DNA from: Rufibacter radiotolerans
GTDB taxonomy: Bacteria > Bacteroidota > Bacteroidia > Cytophagales > Hymenobacteraceae
Assembly (NCBI RefSeq): GCF_001078055.1
Contig: NZ_CP010777.1
Coordinates: 4,245,001-4,309,000 of the forward strand
Length of the DNA stretch: 64,000 nucleotides
Direction: 5' to 3'
Part shown: piece by piece, positions 18,665 to 27,966 of the stretch
Layout of the letters: the number at the start of each line of letters is the position of its first letter
Numbering within the stretch: position 1 is the first letter of the stretch
Translations under genes and position numbers: made by a program
Notes under the pieces: generated by a model
The model's database searches: none
The model's input: the letters and a program-made list of their open reading frames with translations, nothing else
What the model was told of the DNA's origin: nothing

Positions 18665-21600
18665 ATGAAAAAAATCTACCCTCTATTGAAGACGCATTTA
18701 GATGATGCCAGGAGAGTCTCAAACCCCTGGTTCACTAGAATAGGTCTTTTCCTTTTGGTATTCTTGGCTCCTTTTTTAGCTAAGGCGGGCCATGACACCG
18801 GCTGGTCCAATGGCGCCAGTGATTATCACGTAAAGTTTACATACTCAAATTACTACAATGGTTGTAACCGGTGGATGATGTTTAACCCAAGTGGTCCACG
18901 GTTAGACCTTGGGGGCAATACCAGCGGAACTGCATACTTGATACTTGGGCCTAGCAAATCCATAAAATATTCTATAGTAATTGGTTATAATGGCTGTGAC
19001 GACAGAGACGATGTGGCGCTAAATGGTGGCCCATGGGATTTTTACACATTAGCCATCAAACAACCTATTAATCTATCAGCGTCAAACAAAGAGGCGTTTG
19101 ATTACATTGAGTTGAAATGGAAAAAAGACTCTGATATTCCGGACGCAAACTTAAGGTACAGGATTTACCGCGACAGCGGGTCTTCTCCAGTCGCTACCAT
19201 TTCTGGCAACGGCACTGACATGACTTGGAAGGATCTCAGCGTGAATCCCGGTGAAAGCCACTCCTATCGCGTTACGTCTTATACTCCAGATTGGGGGGGG
19301 CATGAGTCTGCAGGAATTGGGGCAACAGGCTACACCAAACCATCTGGCATGGTAGTGTCCCAAGGCACTTACCAAAACCGCGTGAACATCACCTGGACCA
19401 ACCTTTCCTCGTTTGCTGAGAATGTGAAAGTGATGCGTTCCATACCTGGCGTCGCCGCCGGCACCCCCGCAGATATCACCAAGTTGGAGGAACTTGAAAT
19501 TCTCAACAAAAATGCCACGGCTTACAATGACTACGAGGCCGTGCCAGGGTTCAAGTATTCCTACTACATTTTTCCGGTGGCCGATGGCAGAAACTTTACC
19601 CCTACCAAGACAGATGGGTACCGGGCAGCTAACGGCATCATTAAAGGAACTGTTAAATCTAAATTTGGGGCGGCAGTAGCTGGCGTTACCGTTACCGTTA
19701 CTAAAAAAACCACCACCATTCCCTTGGGAGCTATCACCTATGCCCCTTACACCGCCACCACTGATGAGACCGGGTACTATGAAATCAAAGGGGTATACTA
19801 CTATGACGCCAGTGACTTTGAGGTGTCGGTGAAAAAAGGAACCCATGTGTTTACCAAAGATAAAATCACCCGCCGGCTTGATCTAAACACCCCTGTAGTT
19901 GCCGGCGTAGACTTCACAGATGAGACGGTCTTCACCGTGCAAGGCAAAGTGAAATGGCCATCGCCTAGCACGTGTGGCATCAAAGGGGTAGACATATTGA
20001 TCAACGGCCAGAGCCGCGGAGTATTGACCGATGCTTTAGGCAATTATAAGGTAGCCCTCCAAGACGAGGGAACTTACACCTTTACACCCCAATACCTACA
20101 TCATGGGTTTACTGCGTCAACCCAATCCGTCACCGGCGATATCTTCAACCTTAACTTTGACAATAAACAGACAGATACCCTGAAGGTGATTGTGCAGGGC
20201 GGTTGCCAACGCTCTGTTGCAGAGACCATTACGGTTCAATTGACCAATAATGACGGTGGCACCATGTGCTTCACCCAGAGTTACACCATTGGCGCCACTG
20301 GCGTCCTTTCCATACCCAACCTGCCGGCCCGCAGTTATTCGGTGAAAGTGCTGGGCCTCACCATGAAGGACGGGACCACCAACTCCAACATCATGTATCA
20401 GTTTGCCAATAAGGTAATTCAGGTAGATTTATCTAAGCGGGACACCGTAACCACCAAAGATTCCACCGCAGTTATCACCTATGTTGCCGCTAAAAATGAA
20501 ACGCTGCCCAATGGAACCGTCATTGTCACCCCGGCCCGAAATGACACCACTTATAAAGTTACCTCCACTACAGCCGTACCGGTGCCTACCGCCGAGTTCA
20601 TTTACCGGGCACCGGTTGAGATAAAAATTGACTATGCCGCCGCTGGCGTAGAAAGCGCCTGTTCAGGCACAGATCAAATCAAACTGATGGACCAGGGTGT
20701 CAAGTATCGCATGGCCATTTACCTGGCCGAGAAAAGCGTCAACGGCATTCCTGGCTGCCCCATCAATTCAGGTAAGGTAACCATTTACAATTTTGTGGGC
20801 GACGAGCCCCAGCCCATTACCCTGGACATTAATGAGCATGGGTACGTGTACTATGATGTTATAGCAGGTTCTCCTGAAATAGCCACCAGCACCACCCACA
20901 ACCACCAGAAACTGCTCTATCTAAAAGCCGACATCGGCTTCCTGGCCCCTGTGGTATTGGAAGATTGGTTCCTGGTGCAGGGTTCTAAGGTGCTGGCTCC
21001 TTCCTTTATCACGCGTTCCCCTGATCTCCCTATGATTGTGATGCATGACCCGCCAGGAGACAAGAGTTTTGCCACTATCTCCAAAGGAACCACCTTCTCC
21101 CAATTCCAGACGTCAGAAGTCTTAGTAGGCGGCGAAGCTGGTCTATGGGCCAATCTGCTGGTTGGGGCCAAGGTGCTTACGCCTTTCTCCAGCACCGGCG
21201 CGGGCGCTGTTATCAATTTCAAGGCGGTAGCCGGTCGTGATAACTTCAATCGTTCTGGTATGGTTACCACCATCACTTTTAACGACGATTACTCTACCTC
21301 ACCGGAATATGGCTATGTAGGCAATAACGGGGATGTTTTCATTGGCGCTGCCTTCAACCAGGAGTTCTCCTTTGCCGAAGAGCTTACCTTTGATAAGACA
21401 ACCTGCACCGCCAAGGTGAGGGAAACGGCTTCTATGTCCATGACGGACTTCGCCACCACGTTCATCTATACGGAACGGCATATCAAGGAAACCTTGCTGC
21501 CACTGCTGGAAAACCTGCGCACTGCTGCTATTACCGTAGGTGACACCCTGGAGGCCAACCGTAATACGTATGCTATTCTGGCTTGGAAGAATATCCTGGA

Positions 21601-24600
21601 GAAAAACAACCTGAACCGCACCAAAGACGCTGAGTTCCAGAAAAACATCTCCTTTAGCGCCGGCGCCGCTTATACCAACACGGCCACTATAGATGTAACA
21701 GCCTCAGAGTCTTATGAGTACGCGCAAATGGTAAACACCGAGCTTGCGCTAGGGGCTAAAATAACCAATGAGGCCGGGGCCTGGTTTGACAGTGAGTTTG
21801 GGGTGACGGCTAACTTTCGGTGGTCTACCACCACCAACAAGGGCACAGATAACACTACCTCCCAGACCGTTAGCTACCACCTGGAAGATGACGATTCCGG
21901 CGACTTTTTTAGTGTGGATGTTCTGAAGGATAAAGCCAGGGGAGTCCCCGCTTTCTTCCTAAAATCAGGAACCAGTAGTTGTCCTAATGAGGAAGGAACG
22001 CAAGCCCGTGACAAAGCCCGGATCCAGGTTTTCCCGCCTACCCTAAGCAATGTGCCTTTGAATACCCCTGCCGTCTTCAGAGTGGCCCTAGCCAACCAGA
22101 GCCAAAGCAAAGAAGGACGTGAATACAAAGTGAAGGTCATTTCCACCACCAACCCAGACGGTGCCATTGTAAAACTGGGGGGCCAGATTATCAACAGCGA
22201 GCCCGCTACTTATTACCTGGAGTACAACCAGGTTATGAATGTGGCCCTCACCATTGAGCGCGGTCCTTTGGCCTCTGTGTATGAAGGCATAAAAGTCATC
22301 ATGTACCCTTCCTGTGATGAAGCCAGCGATGGTTTTGATGATGGCAGCTCCACCACTGAAGGTATCAATGTGTATTTCCAAAGCCAGTGCACCAGCGTGG
22401 CCTTGCAACTGCCCGGCGATGGCTGGAAGATCATCAAAAGCAACAACAACAAGCTGAACGTCTCACTGACGGGATATGACAAGAACAATCCGTCGCTACA
22501 GTCGGTGAGCATTGAGTACCGCCGCAAAGGCGAAGGCTGGTCTACCCCTGTGACTTATCTGAAAGCAAGTGGCGCGTTTGACATGCCTTTCATAGATTTC
22601 CAGTGGGATGTGACCAACCTGCCAGACGGCGAGTATGATATTCGTGCAACTGCCTCTTGCGGAGAGAACGGTACTTCTACTTCCAGCATTCAGAGCGGTA
22701 TTATTGACCGCACCTCTATTGCACCGTTTGGTTCACCAACTCCTGCAGATGGCTATCTGGCCAAAGGTGGCGAGATCAGCGTCTCCTTTGACAAACCCAT
22801 TTATGCAGACTTGGCGCACTATGACACCACCTTCTCTAAACCGGTAATTACGTTGGTTCGCAAAGACACCGGGGCTAACATTCCTATCACGGTGCAGATA
22901 TCTGGCCAGAAGCTGATCATTCAAACCAACCCGGCTTCTTTGATCAATACCTTAGAGGGGGTTGAATTGGTTGCTACTGTGGCAAACCTTCAGGATCTAA
23001 GCAAGAACATACAGAAGTACCCAGTTGAATGGGCATTTAAGGTAAATGCCACTCCTATCTTCTGGGATCCGGCGGAACTTGTAGCCTCAGCCTTCTTCGG
23101 AAAACAACAAGACTTACTGGCAGACCTTAAGAACGCCTCTAAAGTAACCAAGCTGTTCTCCATTACCGGCTCTCCAACCTGGCTTACGCCGAAGGTGATG
23201 ACGGGCGCCATGCTTCCTGAAAACTCGTTCTCTCTGGCTTTCACGCCTAAGGCAGACCTGGCACCCGGAATCTATACCGGCACCATTACCGCCGAGGTAG
23301 ACGACAAAACGCTGAGCTTACCGGTGAAGTATGAGTTACTGGCCATTCCACCAGCCTGGAAGGTGAACCCTGCCAACTATCAGTACAGCATGAACATAGT
23401 AGCGCAGCTTAGCCTCACCGATGCCAATGCCCCGCTCTCCTCAGACGTTCGCGACGCCATAGGAGTGTTTGTGAATGGCACGCCGCGCGGAACGGCTCGC
23501 ATAGAATTCGTTCCTGGTTTAAACGTGTATGCTGCTTTTATCACGGTATACAGCAACGAGCCCTCTTTGCAAAAAGAAACCTTAAACTTTAGGATGTGGA
23601 ATGCCCTTACCGGTATTGAATATGGCGCCAAGGAAACCACGTACTTTGTGCCAGATGGTACTCTGGGTACTGCCAAGGCACCGTACATCCTGCACCTGAA
23701 AGGCATACTCCAAACCATTCCGTTAAACCAAGGTTGGAACTGGGTATCATTAAATGTCTCTAATCCTGACATGACCCTGAAAACTTTGCTGAGCAGCATA
23801 GCCACGGACGATGCCACTAAAACCTTGTCTATCAAATCACAGACTCAGTTTTCGCAATACTCAGCTAGTTCTGGGTGGGTAGGTTCCTTGTCAACGCTCA
23901 ATACGCAAGCAGGGTATTTATTGTACCTATCACACGGACCAGACACCCTTAGGATAGTGGGTTCCAAGATTGCCGCCATTGCTCCTCTTCCCCTATCGGG
24001 AACCTGGAACTGGATAGGCTATCCCCGCAACAAAAGCAGCGATGTGAACGAGTCATTGAAGACGCTTACCAACAAAGCTGGGGCTGTGATCAAGAGCCCA
24101 TTGGCCTTTGCGACGTATGAAAGTGACAATAGCACCTGGGTAGGAAGCCTGAAATCGCTGACACCGGGGATGGGGTACAAGCTGAAGATGACCGGCAGCG
24201 GTGTCTTAAGCCAGACCCAGAACCAACGCTCCGGCAATAAGGTCAATGCGCAGAAGTTTGAGTTCAACATGACGGTGACCGCCCTTGTGTACCGAAGCCA
24301 AACCGGACTTGTTGCCGAAGACCAGGAACTCTATGTCTTTATAGACGGGGTAGCCCGCGGGGTAGCCCAGCAGGAATACCTACCAGGTCTGAATGCCTAC
24401 CGCACCTTCCTAACCCTGCACGGTGATGCGGAAGACAACGGTAAACTTCTGGAGTTCAAATTAATTAACCCTTCTACTGGTGAAGAATCCAGCCTCCATG
24501 GAAATGCCTTGGTGTTTAGCCCAGACCAGATAGTTGGTAGCGTGAGCAAGCCGTTTGAGCTTAGAACCACAGGCACTGCCATGGCCTATGAACTAGGCCA

Positions 24601-24844
24601 GAACTATCCTAACCCTTTCAAAGGGGAGACGAGCATCAGGTACAGCATGCCAGAGCGCCAAGCCGTAAGGATTGTGGTTTACAACCAGATGGGTGCCCAG
24701 GTGAAAGTACTGGTAGATGAGGTACGGGACGCTGGCAACCATGAGGTCACCTTCAGCTCGGGTACTTTGCCGTCTGGTATCTACCTATACAAAATGGTGG
24801 TAGGCGAGCATGTGATATCACGTAAAATGGTGGTAGTGAGGTAA
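18665..24844 (+). CDS. Giant T9SS-secreted multidomain surface protein
   Basis: This 2,059-residue protein has a hydrophobic signal (about residues 25-42, FLLVFLAPFLAKAG). Fibronectin-type-III-like segments lie at about 140-215 and 220-320, and a carboxypeptidase-regulatory-like beta domain at about 330-430 (GIIKGTVKSKFGAAVAGVTV). A second such module follows near 440-500, then long beta-rich regions including an Ig-like segment near 1380-1470. The end (about 1975-2059) is a type A T9SS sorting domain: ELGQNYPNPFKGETSIRYSM, LPSGIYLYKM, ending in RKMVVVR. It is therefore exported by the type IX system and anchored or released at the cell surface, probably as an adhesin-like or matrix protein. 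No enzyme motif was recognised. Confidence 0.9.
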   Translation: MKKIYPLLKTHLDDARRVSNPWFTRIGLFLLVFLAPFLAKAGHDTGWSNGASDYHVKFTYSNYYNGCNRWMMFNPSGPRLDLGGNTSGTAYLILGPSKSIKYSIVIGYNGCDDRDDVALNGGPWDFYTLAIKQPINLSASNKEAFDYIELKWKKDSDIPDANLRYRIYRDSGSSPVATISGNGTDMTWKDLSVNPGESHSYRVTSYTPDWGGHESAGIGATGYTKPSGMVVSQGTYQNRVNITWTNLSSFAENVKVMRSIPGVAAGTPADITKLEELEILNKNATAYNDYEAVPGFKYSYYIFPVADGRNFTPTKTDGYRAANGIIKGTVKSKFGAAVAGVTVTVTKKTTTIPLGAITYAPYTATTDETGYYEIKGVYYYDASDFEVSVKKGTHVFTKDKITRRLDLNTPVVAGVDFTDETVFTVQGKVKWPSPSTCGIKGVDILINGQSRGVLTDALGNYKVALQDEGTYTFTPQYLHHGFTASTQSVTGDIFNLNFDNKQTDTLKVIVQGGCQRSVAETITVQLTNNDGGTMCFTQSYTIGATGVLSIPNLPARSYSVKVLGLTMKDGTTNSNIMYQFANKVIQVDLSKRDTVTTKDSTAVITYVAAKNETLPNGTVIVTPARNDTTYKVTSTTAVPVPTAEFIYRAPVEIKIDYAAAGVESACSGTDQIKLMDQGVKYRMAIYLAEKSVNGIPGCPINSGKVTIYNFVGDEPQPITLDINEHGYVYYDVIAGSPEIATSTTHNHQKLLYLKADIGFLAPVVLEDWFLVQGSKVLAPSFITRSPDLPMIVMHDPPGDKSFATISKGTTFSQFQTSEVLVGGEAGLWANLLVGAKVLTPFSSTGAGAVINFKAVAGRDNFNRSGMVTTITFNDDYSTSPEYGYVGNNGDVFIGAAFNQEFSFAEELTFDKTTCTAKVRETASMSMTDFATTFIYTERHIKETLLPLLENLRTAAITVGDTLEANRNTYAILAWKNILEKNNLNRTKDAEFQKNISFSAGAAYTNTATIDVTASESYEYAQMVNTELALGAKITNEAGAWFDSEFGVTANFRWSTTTNKGTDNTTSQTVSYHLEDDDSGDFFSVDVLKDKARGVPAFFLKSGTSSCPNEEGTQARDKARIQVFPPTLSNVPLNTPAVFRVALANQSQSKEGREYKVKVISTTNPDGAIVKLGGQIINSEPATYYLEYNQVMNVALTIERGPLASVYEGIKVIMYPSCDEASDGFDDGSSTTEGINVYFQSQCTSVALQLPGDGWKIIKSNNNKLNVSLTGYDKNNPSLQSVSIEYRRKGEGWSTPVTYLKASGAFDMPFIDFQWDVTNLPDGEYDIRATASCGENGTSTSSIQSGIIDRTSIAPFGSPTPADGYLAKGGEISVSFDKPIYADLAHYDTTFSKPVITLVRKDTGANIPITVQISGQKLIIQTNPASLINTLEGVELVATVANLQDLSKNIQKYPVEWAFKVNATPIFWDPAELVASAFFGKQQDLLADLKNASKVTKLFSITGSPTWLTPKVMTGAMLPENSFSLAFTPKADLAPGIYTGTITAEVDDKTLSLPVKYELLAIPPAWKVNPANYQYSMNIVAQLSLTDANAPLSSDVRDAIGVFVNGTPRGTARIEFVPGLNVYAAFITVYSNEPSLQKETLNFRMWNALTGIEYGAKETTYFVPDGTLGTAKAPYILHLKGILQTIPLNQGWNWVSLNVSNPDMTLKTLLSSIATDDATKTLSIKSQTQFSQYSASSGWVGSLSTLNTQAGYLLYLSHGPDTLRIVGSKIAAIAPLPLSGTWNWIGYPRNKSSDVNESLKTLTNKAGAVIKSPLAFATYESDNSTWVGSLKSLTPGMGYKLKMTGSGVLSQTQNQRSGNKVNAQKFEFNMTVTALVYRSQTGLVAEDQELYVFIDGVARGVAQQEYLPGLNAYRTFLTLHGDAEDNGKLLEFKLINPSTGEESSLHGNALVFSPDQIVGSVSKPFELRTTGTAMAYELGQNYPNPFKGETSIRYSMPERQAVRIVVYNQMGAQVKVLVDEVRDAGNHEVTFSSGTLPSGIYLYKMVVGEHVISRKMVVVR

Positions 24845-25117
24845 GCCCGCACTTTCTATTCCATCATACACATTCAGGGGGATTAACTGGTGAAAGCCAC
24901 GTTAGTCCCTCTGTTTTTTTTTATGGTTGCCAGAAATGAGGGCATAAGAACTTTCTATATCGCTATCTTTGGTCTTTTTCTACCCAAGTTCTCCCTGACG
25001 GAAAAACCCCTTCTGGGAAAAACGCAGGTAATAGATTCTTTTCCTCCTCACGGCTTGCTTGCAACTAATAAGCGGCAGGCCGGGTTAGAGACATAGCCCG
25101 CACCCTTAACCCTACGC

Positions 25118-25621
25118 ATGGACAATACCTTCGGCTTACCTATTATTCCGCAGAACGAAGAACAACGGCTTGCCAAACTACGCAGCTTAGATATATTAGA
25201 CACCCACCAGGAAGAGGGGACGTTCAAGTACATTGCCAGCATGGCGGCGCGCATGTTCAACGTGCCCATTGCGCTGGTGAACCTGGTGGAAAGCGATTCG
25301 GTGGTGACCAAGGCGGGCGTGGGCATTGAAGACGGCACGGTAACCCCCAGAGGAGTTAGCCTGTGCTCGCTGGCCATTCTCAGAAAAGACCCCACTGTTT
25401 TCAAGAATGCCCTGGAGGAACCCTGCCTGCTCAGTAACCCTATGGTGACCGGCGAACTGGGCCTGCGGTTTTACGCGGCGGCTCCATTGACCACGTCAGA
25501 CGGGTACAACATTGGCGCGCTGTGCATTGTAGACAAAGAGCCTCGGGACTTTTCTGCCACCGACCAAAAGATTCTGGAAAACCTGGCCTCTATTATCATC
25601 TCTGATATTGAAAAAGCCTAG
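25118..25621 (+). CDS. GAF-domain sensor protein
   Basis: This is a 167-residue cytoplasmic protein that is essentially a single GAF domain. The pattern is LDILDTHQEEGTFKYIASMA, ...ALVNLVESDSVVTKAGVG, ...SLCSLAI, ...FYAAAPLTTSDGYNIGALCI, VDKEPRDFS. This is the form seen at the N-terminus of many bacterial signalling proteins, here standing alone without a kinase or cyclase partner. GAF domains bind small molecules or chromophores; the ligand here is unknown. It ends in a strong terminator (25703-25740) and seems monocistronic. Confidence 0.9.
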   Translation: MDNTFGLPIIPQNEEQRLAKLRSLDILDTHQEEGTFKYIASMAARMFNVPIALVNLVESDSVVTKAGVGIEDGTVTPRGVSLCSLAILRKDPTVFKNALEEPCLLSNPMVTGELGLRFYAAAPLTTSDGYNIGALCIVDKEPRDFSATDQKILENLASIIISDIEKA

Positions 25622-25702
25622 CAGGCTTTTCTGTAAGACTTAGCCGGTTTGAGCTTTACTCTTTTCTGGTGGCTTGCCTCAAAGTAGCAGACATTATAAA
25701 AC

Positions 25703-25740
25703 AGAAATCCCGCTCCATTACCTGGAGCGGGATTTCTGTT
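25703..25740. terminator. Bidirectional intrinsic terminator after the GAF gene
   Basis: Perfect 15-bp stem AGAAATCCCGCTCCA / TGGAGCGGGATTTCT with loop TTACC. Its right side merges into the R element at 25737. Confidence 0.85.
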
Positions 25741-25774
25741 TCGGGGCTGTTTTCTTTAAAACGGGCTCTAAACG
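25737..25774. repeat. R element (38 bp)
   Basis: TGTTTCGGGGCTGTTTTC / TTTAAAACGGGCTCTAAACG, directly joined to the terminator hairpin of the GAF gene. Confidence 0.75.
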
Positions 25775-26129
25775 GGTAAATACTTCTGCCATCTGGTCAT
25801 TCTTTGGATTTACGGGCCCACCTAAACCACAAGAGTTACTAACATTTTTGGGGTTATCAACAGAACTTACTAACATTATTAGACATTCATACACCTATAT
25901 TGCCAATCTCTATATTTTAACCAACCACACTAGCAAAATCATATACCTCAAGCGTGAAAGATATTCTACCAGAACTACTCTGGCAATAATTTTCTGTCTA
26001 GACCCAAGAAATTGAAAATAAGAGATGATAAAGGTAATTATATGTAAGCAGGTCTAATTTGGCTCTCGTTCAGGTGAGGAGGAAATAGATTTATTGTCTA
26101 CTTTCAGGCCCAGTAGCTAATGCCTTGTT

Positions 26130-27086
26130 ATGCCCTCTCTTGCAGACACCCTGAAATTTTACCTCCAGAAATTTACCCGCTTGCGGCAGGGCGGCACCAA
26201 ATACGGGCCGGCTCCCCACAAACCCATTTTTTTATTGAGCCTTCTAGAGCTTTTTGAGAAGGATGAACTACAGGAAAACAAGATTTACATTACCCCAGAA
26301 CTGGTAGGCACGTTCAAAGAGAACTTTACGTTGCTGGTTACCACGGGGCATAACCCAGATTTTTACCTGCCCTTCTACCATTTGGCTAGTGAAGGCTTCT
26401 GGCACGTGAAAACCTTGCCGGGTAAAGAACTAAACTCCGCCATCAAAAGCTTTACGGTTCTGAATGGGTTAGTAGAATATGCCTATCTAACCGATGACCT
26501 TTATCTGCTCCTGCTGGCTCCGGAAACCAGAGGCGTTCTGAAAAACGCTTTACTGCAACGCTACTTCCCAGCCAGCAGTCACCAGTACCAACAGTCAAAA
26601 AGAGCCAGGGGCTATCTTCAAGATTTAGAGAATTATATTCTGAATGAACCCGCTGCCAACTACACTTCTATTCAGCAAATAGCGCCCGACGAAGAACAGG
26701 TTTTTGTGAGAGGTGGGTTGTTCAAGAAACTGGTACCACAAGTTTATAACTTCACTTGCTGCATTACCGGCATGCGCCTTATTTCTAACCACGGTTTCTC
26801 TATGGTAGATGCTTGCCACATAGTTCCATTTAGCCGCACCAATGATGACCGGGTGACCAATGGCATGGCCCTCTGCCCCAACCTGCACCGCGCTTTTGAC
26901 AGAGGCTTGATTACCGTGGACCAGCAACTGAAAGTATTGGTTTCTACGGCCATCGCCGAAGATGAAGCGAACGCTTATGCCCTAAGGAAACTGGATGGAA
27001 AGCGGTTGAGTTTACCGTTTGGGGCCATTCACTATCCAGCGCAGGAGAACCTGGCTTGGCATAGGGAGCGGGTGTTTAAGGGGTAA
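26130..27086 (+). CDS. HNH endonuclease with N-terminal SBD-like domain (McrA/type IV restriction-like)
   Basis: This encodes 318 residues. Residues about 10-95 contain GPAPHKPIFLLSLLELF and PFYHLASEGFWHV, which resemble the sulfur-binding domain (SBD) of ScoMcrA-type enzymes that recognise phosphorothioate DNA. Residues about 205-262 form an HNH domain of the HNH_2 type: CC at 210-211, DACH with H230, N244 in the NGMALC block and H253 in NLHRAFD. The architecture predicts a modification-dependent restriction nuclease. The closing segment (WHRERVF) resembles that of the convergent neighbour at 27076-27849, and the two genes overlap by 11 bp at their 3' ends. No dnd modification genes are in the window. 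Domain calls are by motif recognition only. Confidence 0.88.
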   Translation: MPSLADTLKFYLQKFTRLRQGGTKYGPAPHKPIFLLSLLELFEKDELQENKIYITPELVGTFKENFTLLVTTGHNPDFYLPFYHLASEGFWHVKTLPGKELNSAIKSFTVLNGLVEYAYLTDDLYLLLLAPETRGVLKNALLQRYFPASSHQYQQSKRARGYLQDLENYILNEPAANYTSIQQIAPDEEQVFVRGGLFKKLVPQVYNFTCCITGMRLISNHGFSMVDACHIVPFSRTNDDRVTNGMALCPNLHRAFDRGLITVDQQLKVLVSTAIAEDEANAYALRKLDGKRLSLPFGAIHYPAQENLAWHRERVFKG

Positions 27087-27849
27087 ACCTTTCACTGTTG
27101 TGGTATTCAAGAAAGCTCCTGTCAGGCAAGAATTTAGAAGGCAGGATCATTCTCGCATTATCGTACTTCAGAAAATAATCCTCGCCAGGATTGTCCACTT
27201 TATTCCTTTTAAGGGAGGAAGATATCTTGACGATATAATCAGGGGTAATGGTTAATAGGCCAGCCTCAAAGGCTTTGTCATGCAAGGCATTAAGGATTAA
27301 TCCATTTCTAGGATTAAGCCGATTTTTATCATCAATTCCCCACGGCCTTATATGTCCCGCTATTAGAAGGGCTGGCATCTGGATACCCGTAATGCAGCAG
27401 GTTGAATTATAGGCAGCAAGAACTGTACGTCTAAAAAAAGCTTGGTTCACCCGCACTTTGACCATCTGTTCCCTCACTTTTCCCTCCCTAGGAAGTTCGG
27501 TTTCATCAATCTGACATGCCTGCTCCACCGTTGAGTGTTCAAACTCCGCCCGTAACTTCTCACTCTCATAAGGAAGATCGTCCCAGTTGTGGTAGAATTG
27601 ATTCCAGACCTCTCTGTCCAGCTTGCTTGTGTTTTGGGCACCTTTGATGCCTCTGTCCTGCAAGCTCGGGTCTAAACTTGCGAAGTTTACCAACTTGTAA
27701 GCAACAGAACTACTGGTTCTTCCAATCAACTCCGCTAACCTAATTACCTCCGGGTTATTCCTATGAAGTTTTCCGAAAGGCAGTTTACAATACAAATTGA
27801 TAGCCAATATCAATTCTTCTCGGGTCCAAAGACTTTGGCCTTCCTTCAT
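27076..27849 (-). CDS. HNH endonuclease (predicted restriction endonuclease)
   Basis: This encodes 257 residues. The N-terminal part (WTREELILAINLYCKLPFGK ... LIGRTSSSVAYKLVNFASLD) is a helical domain common in this nuclease group. The C-terminal HNH_2 domain has CC at 151-152, AGHIRPW with H166, NPRNGL with N182, and ALHDKAFEAGL with H190. Cleavage of foreign or modified DNA is the family expectation, but the specificity is unknown. It is convergent with, and overlaps, the HNH gene at 26130-27086. Both are nucleases of the same broad family but differ in their N-terminal recognition parts. Confidence 0.88.
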   Translation of the reverse strand: MKEGQSLWTREELILAINLYCKLPFGKLHRNNPEVIRLAELIGRTSSSVAYKLVNFASLDPSLQDRGIKGAQNTSKLDREVWNQFYHNWDDLPYESEKLRAEFEHSTVEQACQIDETELPREGKVREQMVKVRVNQAFFRRTVLAAYNSTCCITGIQMPALLIAGHIRPWGIDDKNRLNPRNGLILNALHDKAFEAGLLTITPDYIVKISSSLKRNKVDNPGEDYFLKYDNARMILPSKFLPDRSFLEYHNSERFTP

Positions 27850-27911
27850 ACATCAAAACTAAATCACAGGTAGATAACCAATTACAGGGCTGCTTTCTGG
27901 CTTCTTCCCCA

Positions 27912-27966
27912 AAAACACCCTCAAAACACCCTCAAAACACCCTCAAAACACCCTCAAAACACCCTA
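27912..27966. repeat. Five tandem copies of an 11-bp unit (AAAACACCCTC)
   Basis: Units start at 27912, 27923, 27934, 27945 and 27956; the last ends in A instead of C. The unit resembles the right arm of R elements (AAAACGCCCTCAAAAC), and the preceding 27888-27910 looks like a degraded R left arm. The final unit contains the stop codon of the leftward gene 27964-29106. Confidence 0.85.

Larger units (their letters stand above)
25622..26129. other. Intergenic region with terminator, R element and AT-rich promoter region
   Basis: After the terminator and R element (25703-25774) the sequence becomes markedly AT-rich up to the HNH gene at 26130. No gene is seen. Open frames across 25674-26015 cross the terminator and R element. 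Confidence 0.6.

Noticed and set aside
24890..25096. 68-codon frame between the giant T9SS gene and the GAF gene
   Set aside because: No recognisable fold, start signals or conserved pattern; probably leader of the GAF gene.
25674..26015. 113-codon frame after the GAF gene
   Set aside because: It reads through the perfect terminator stem and an R element, then AT-rich DNA.
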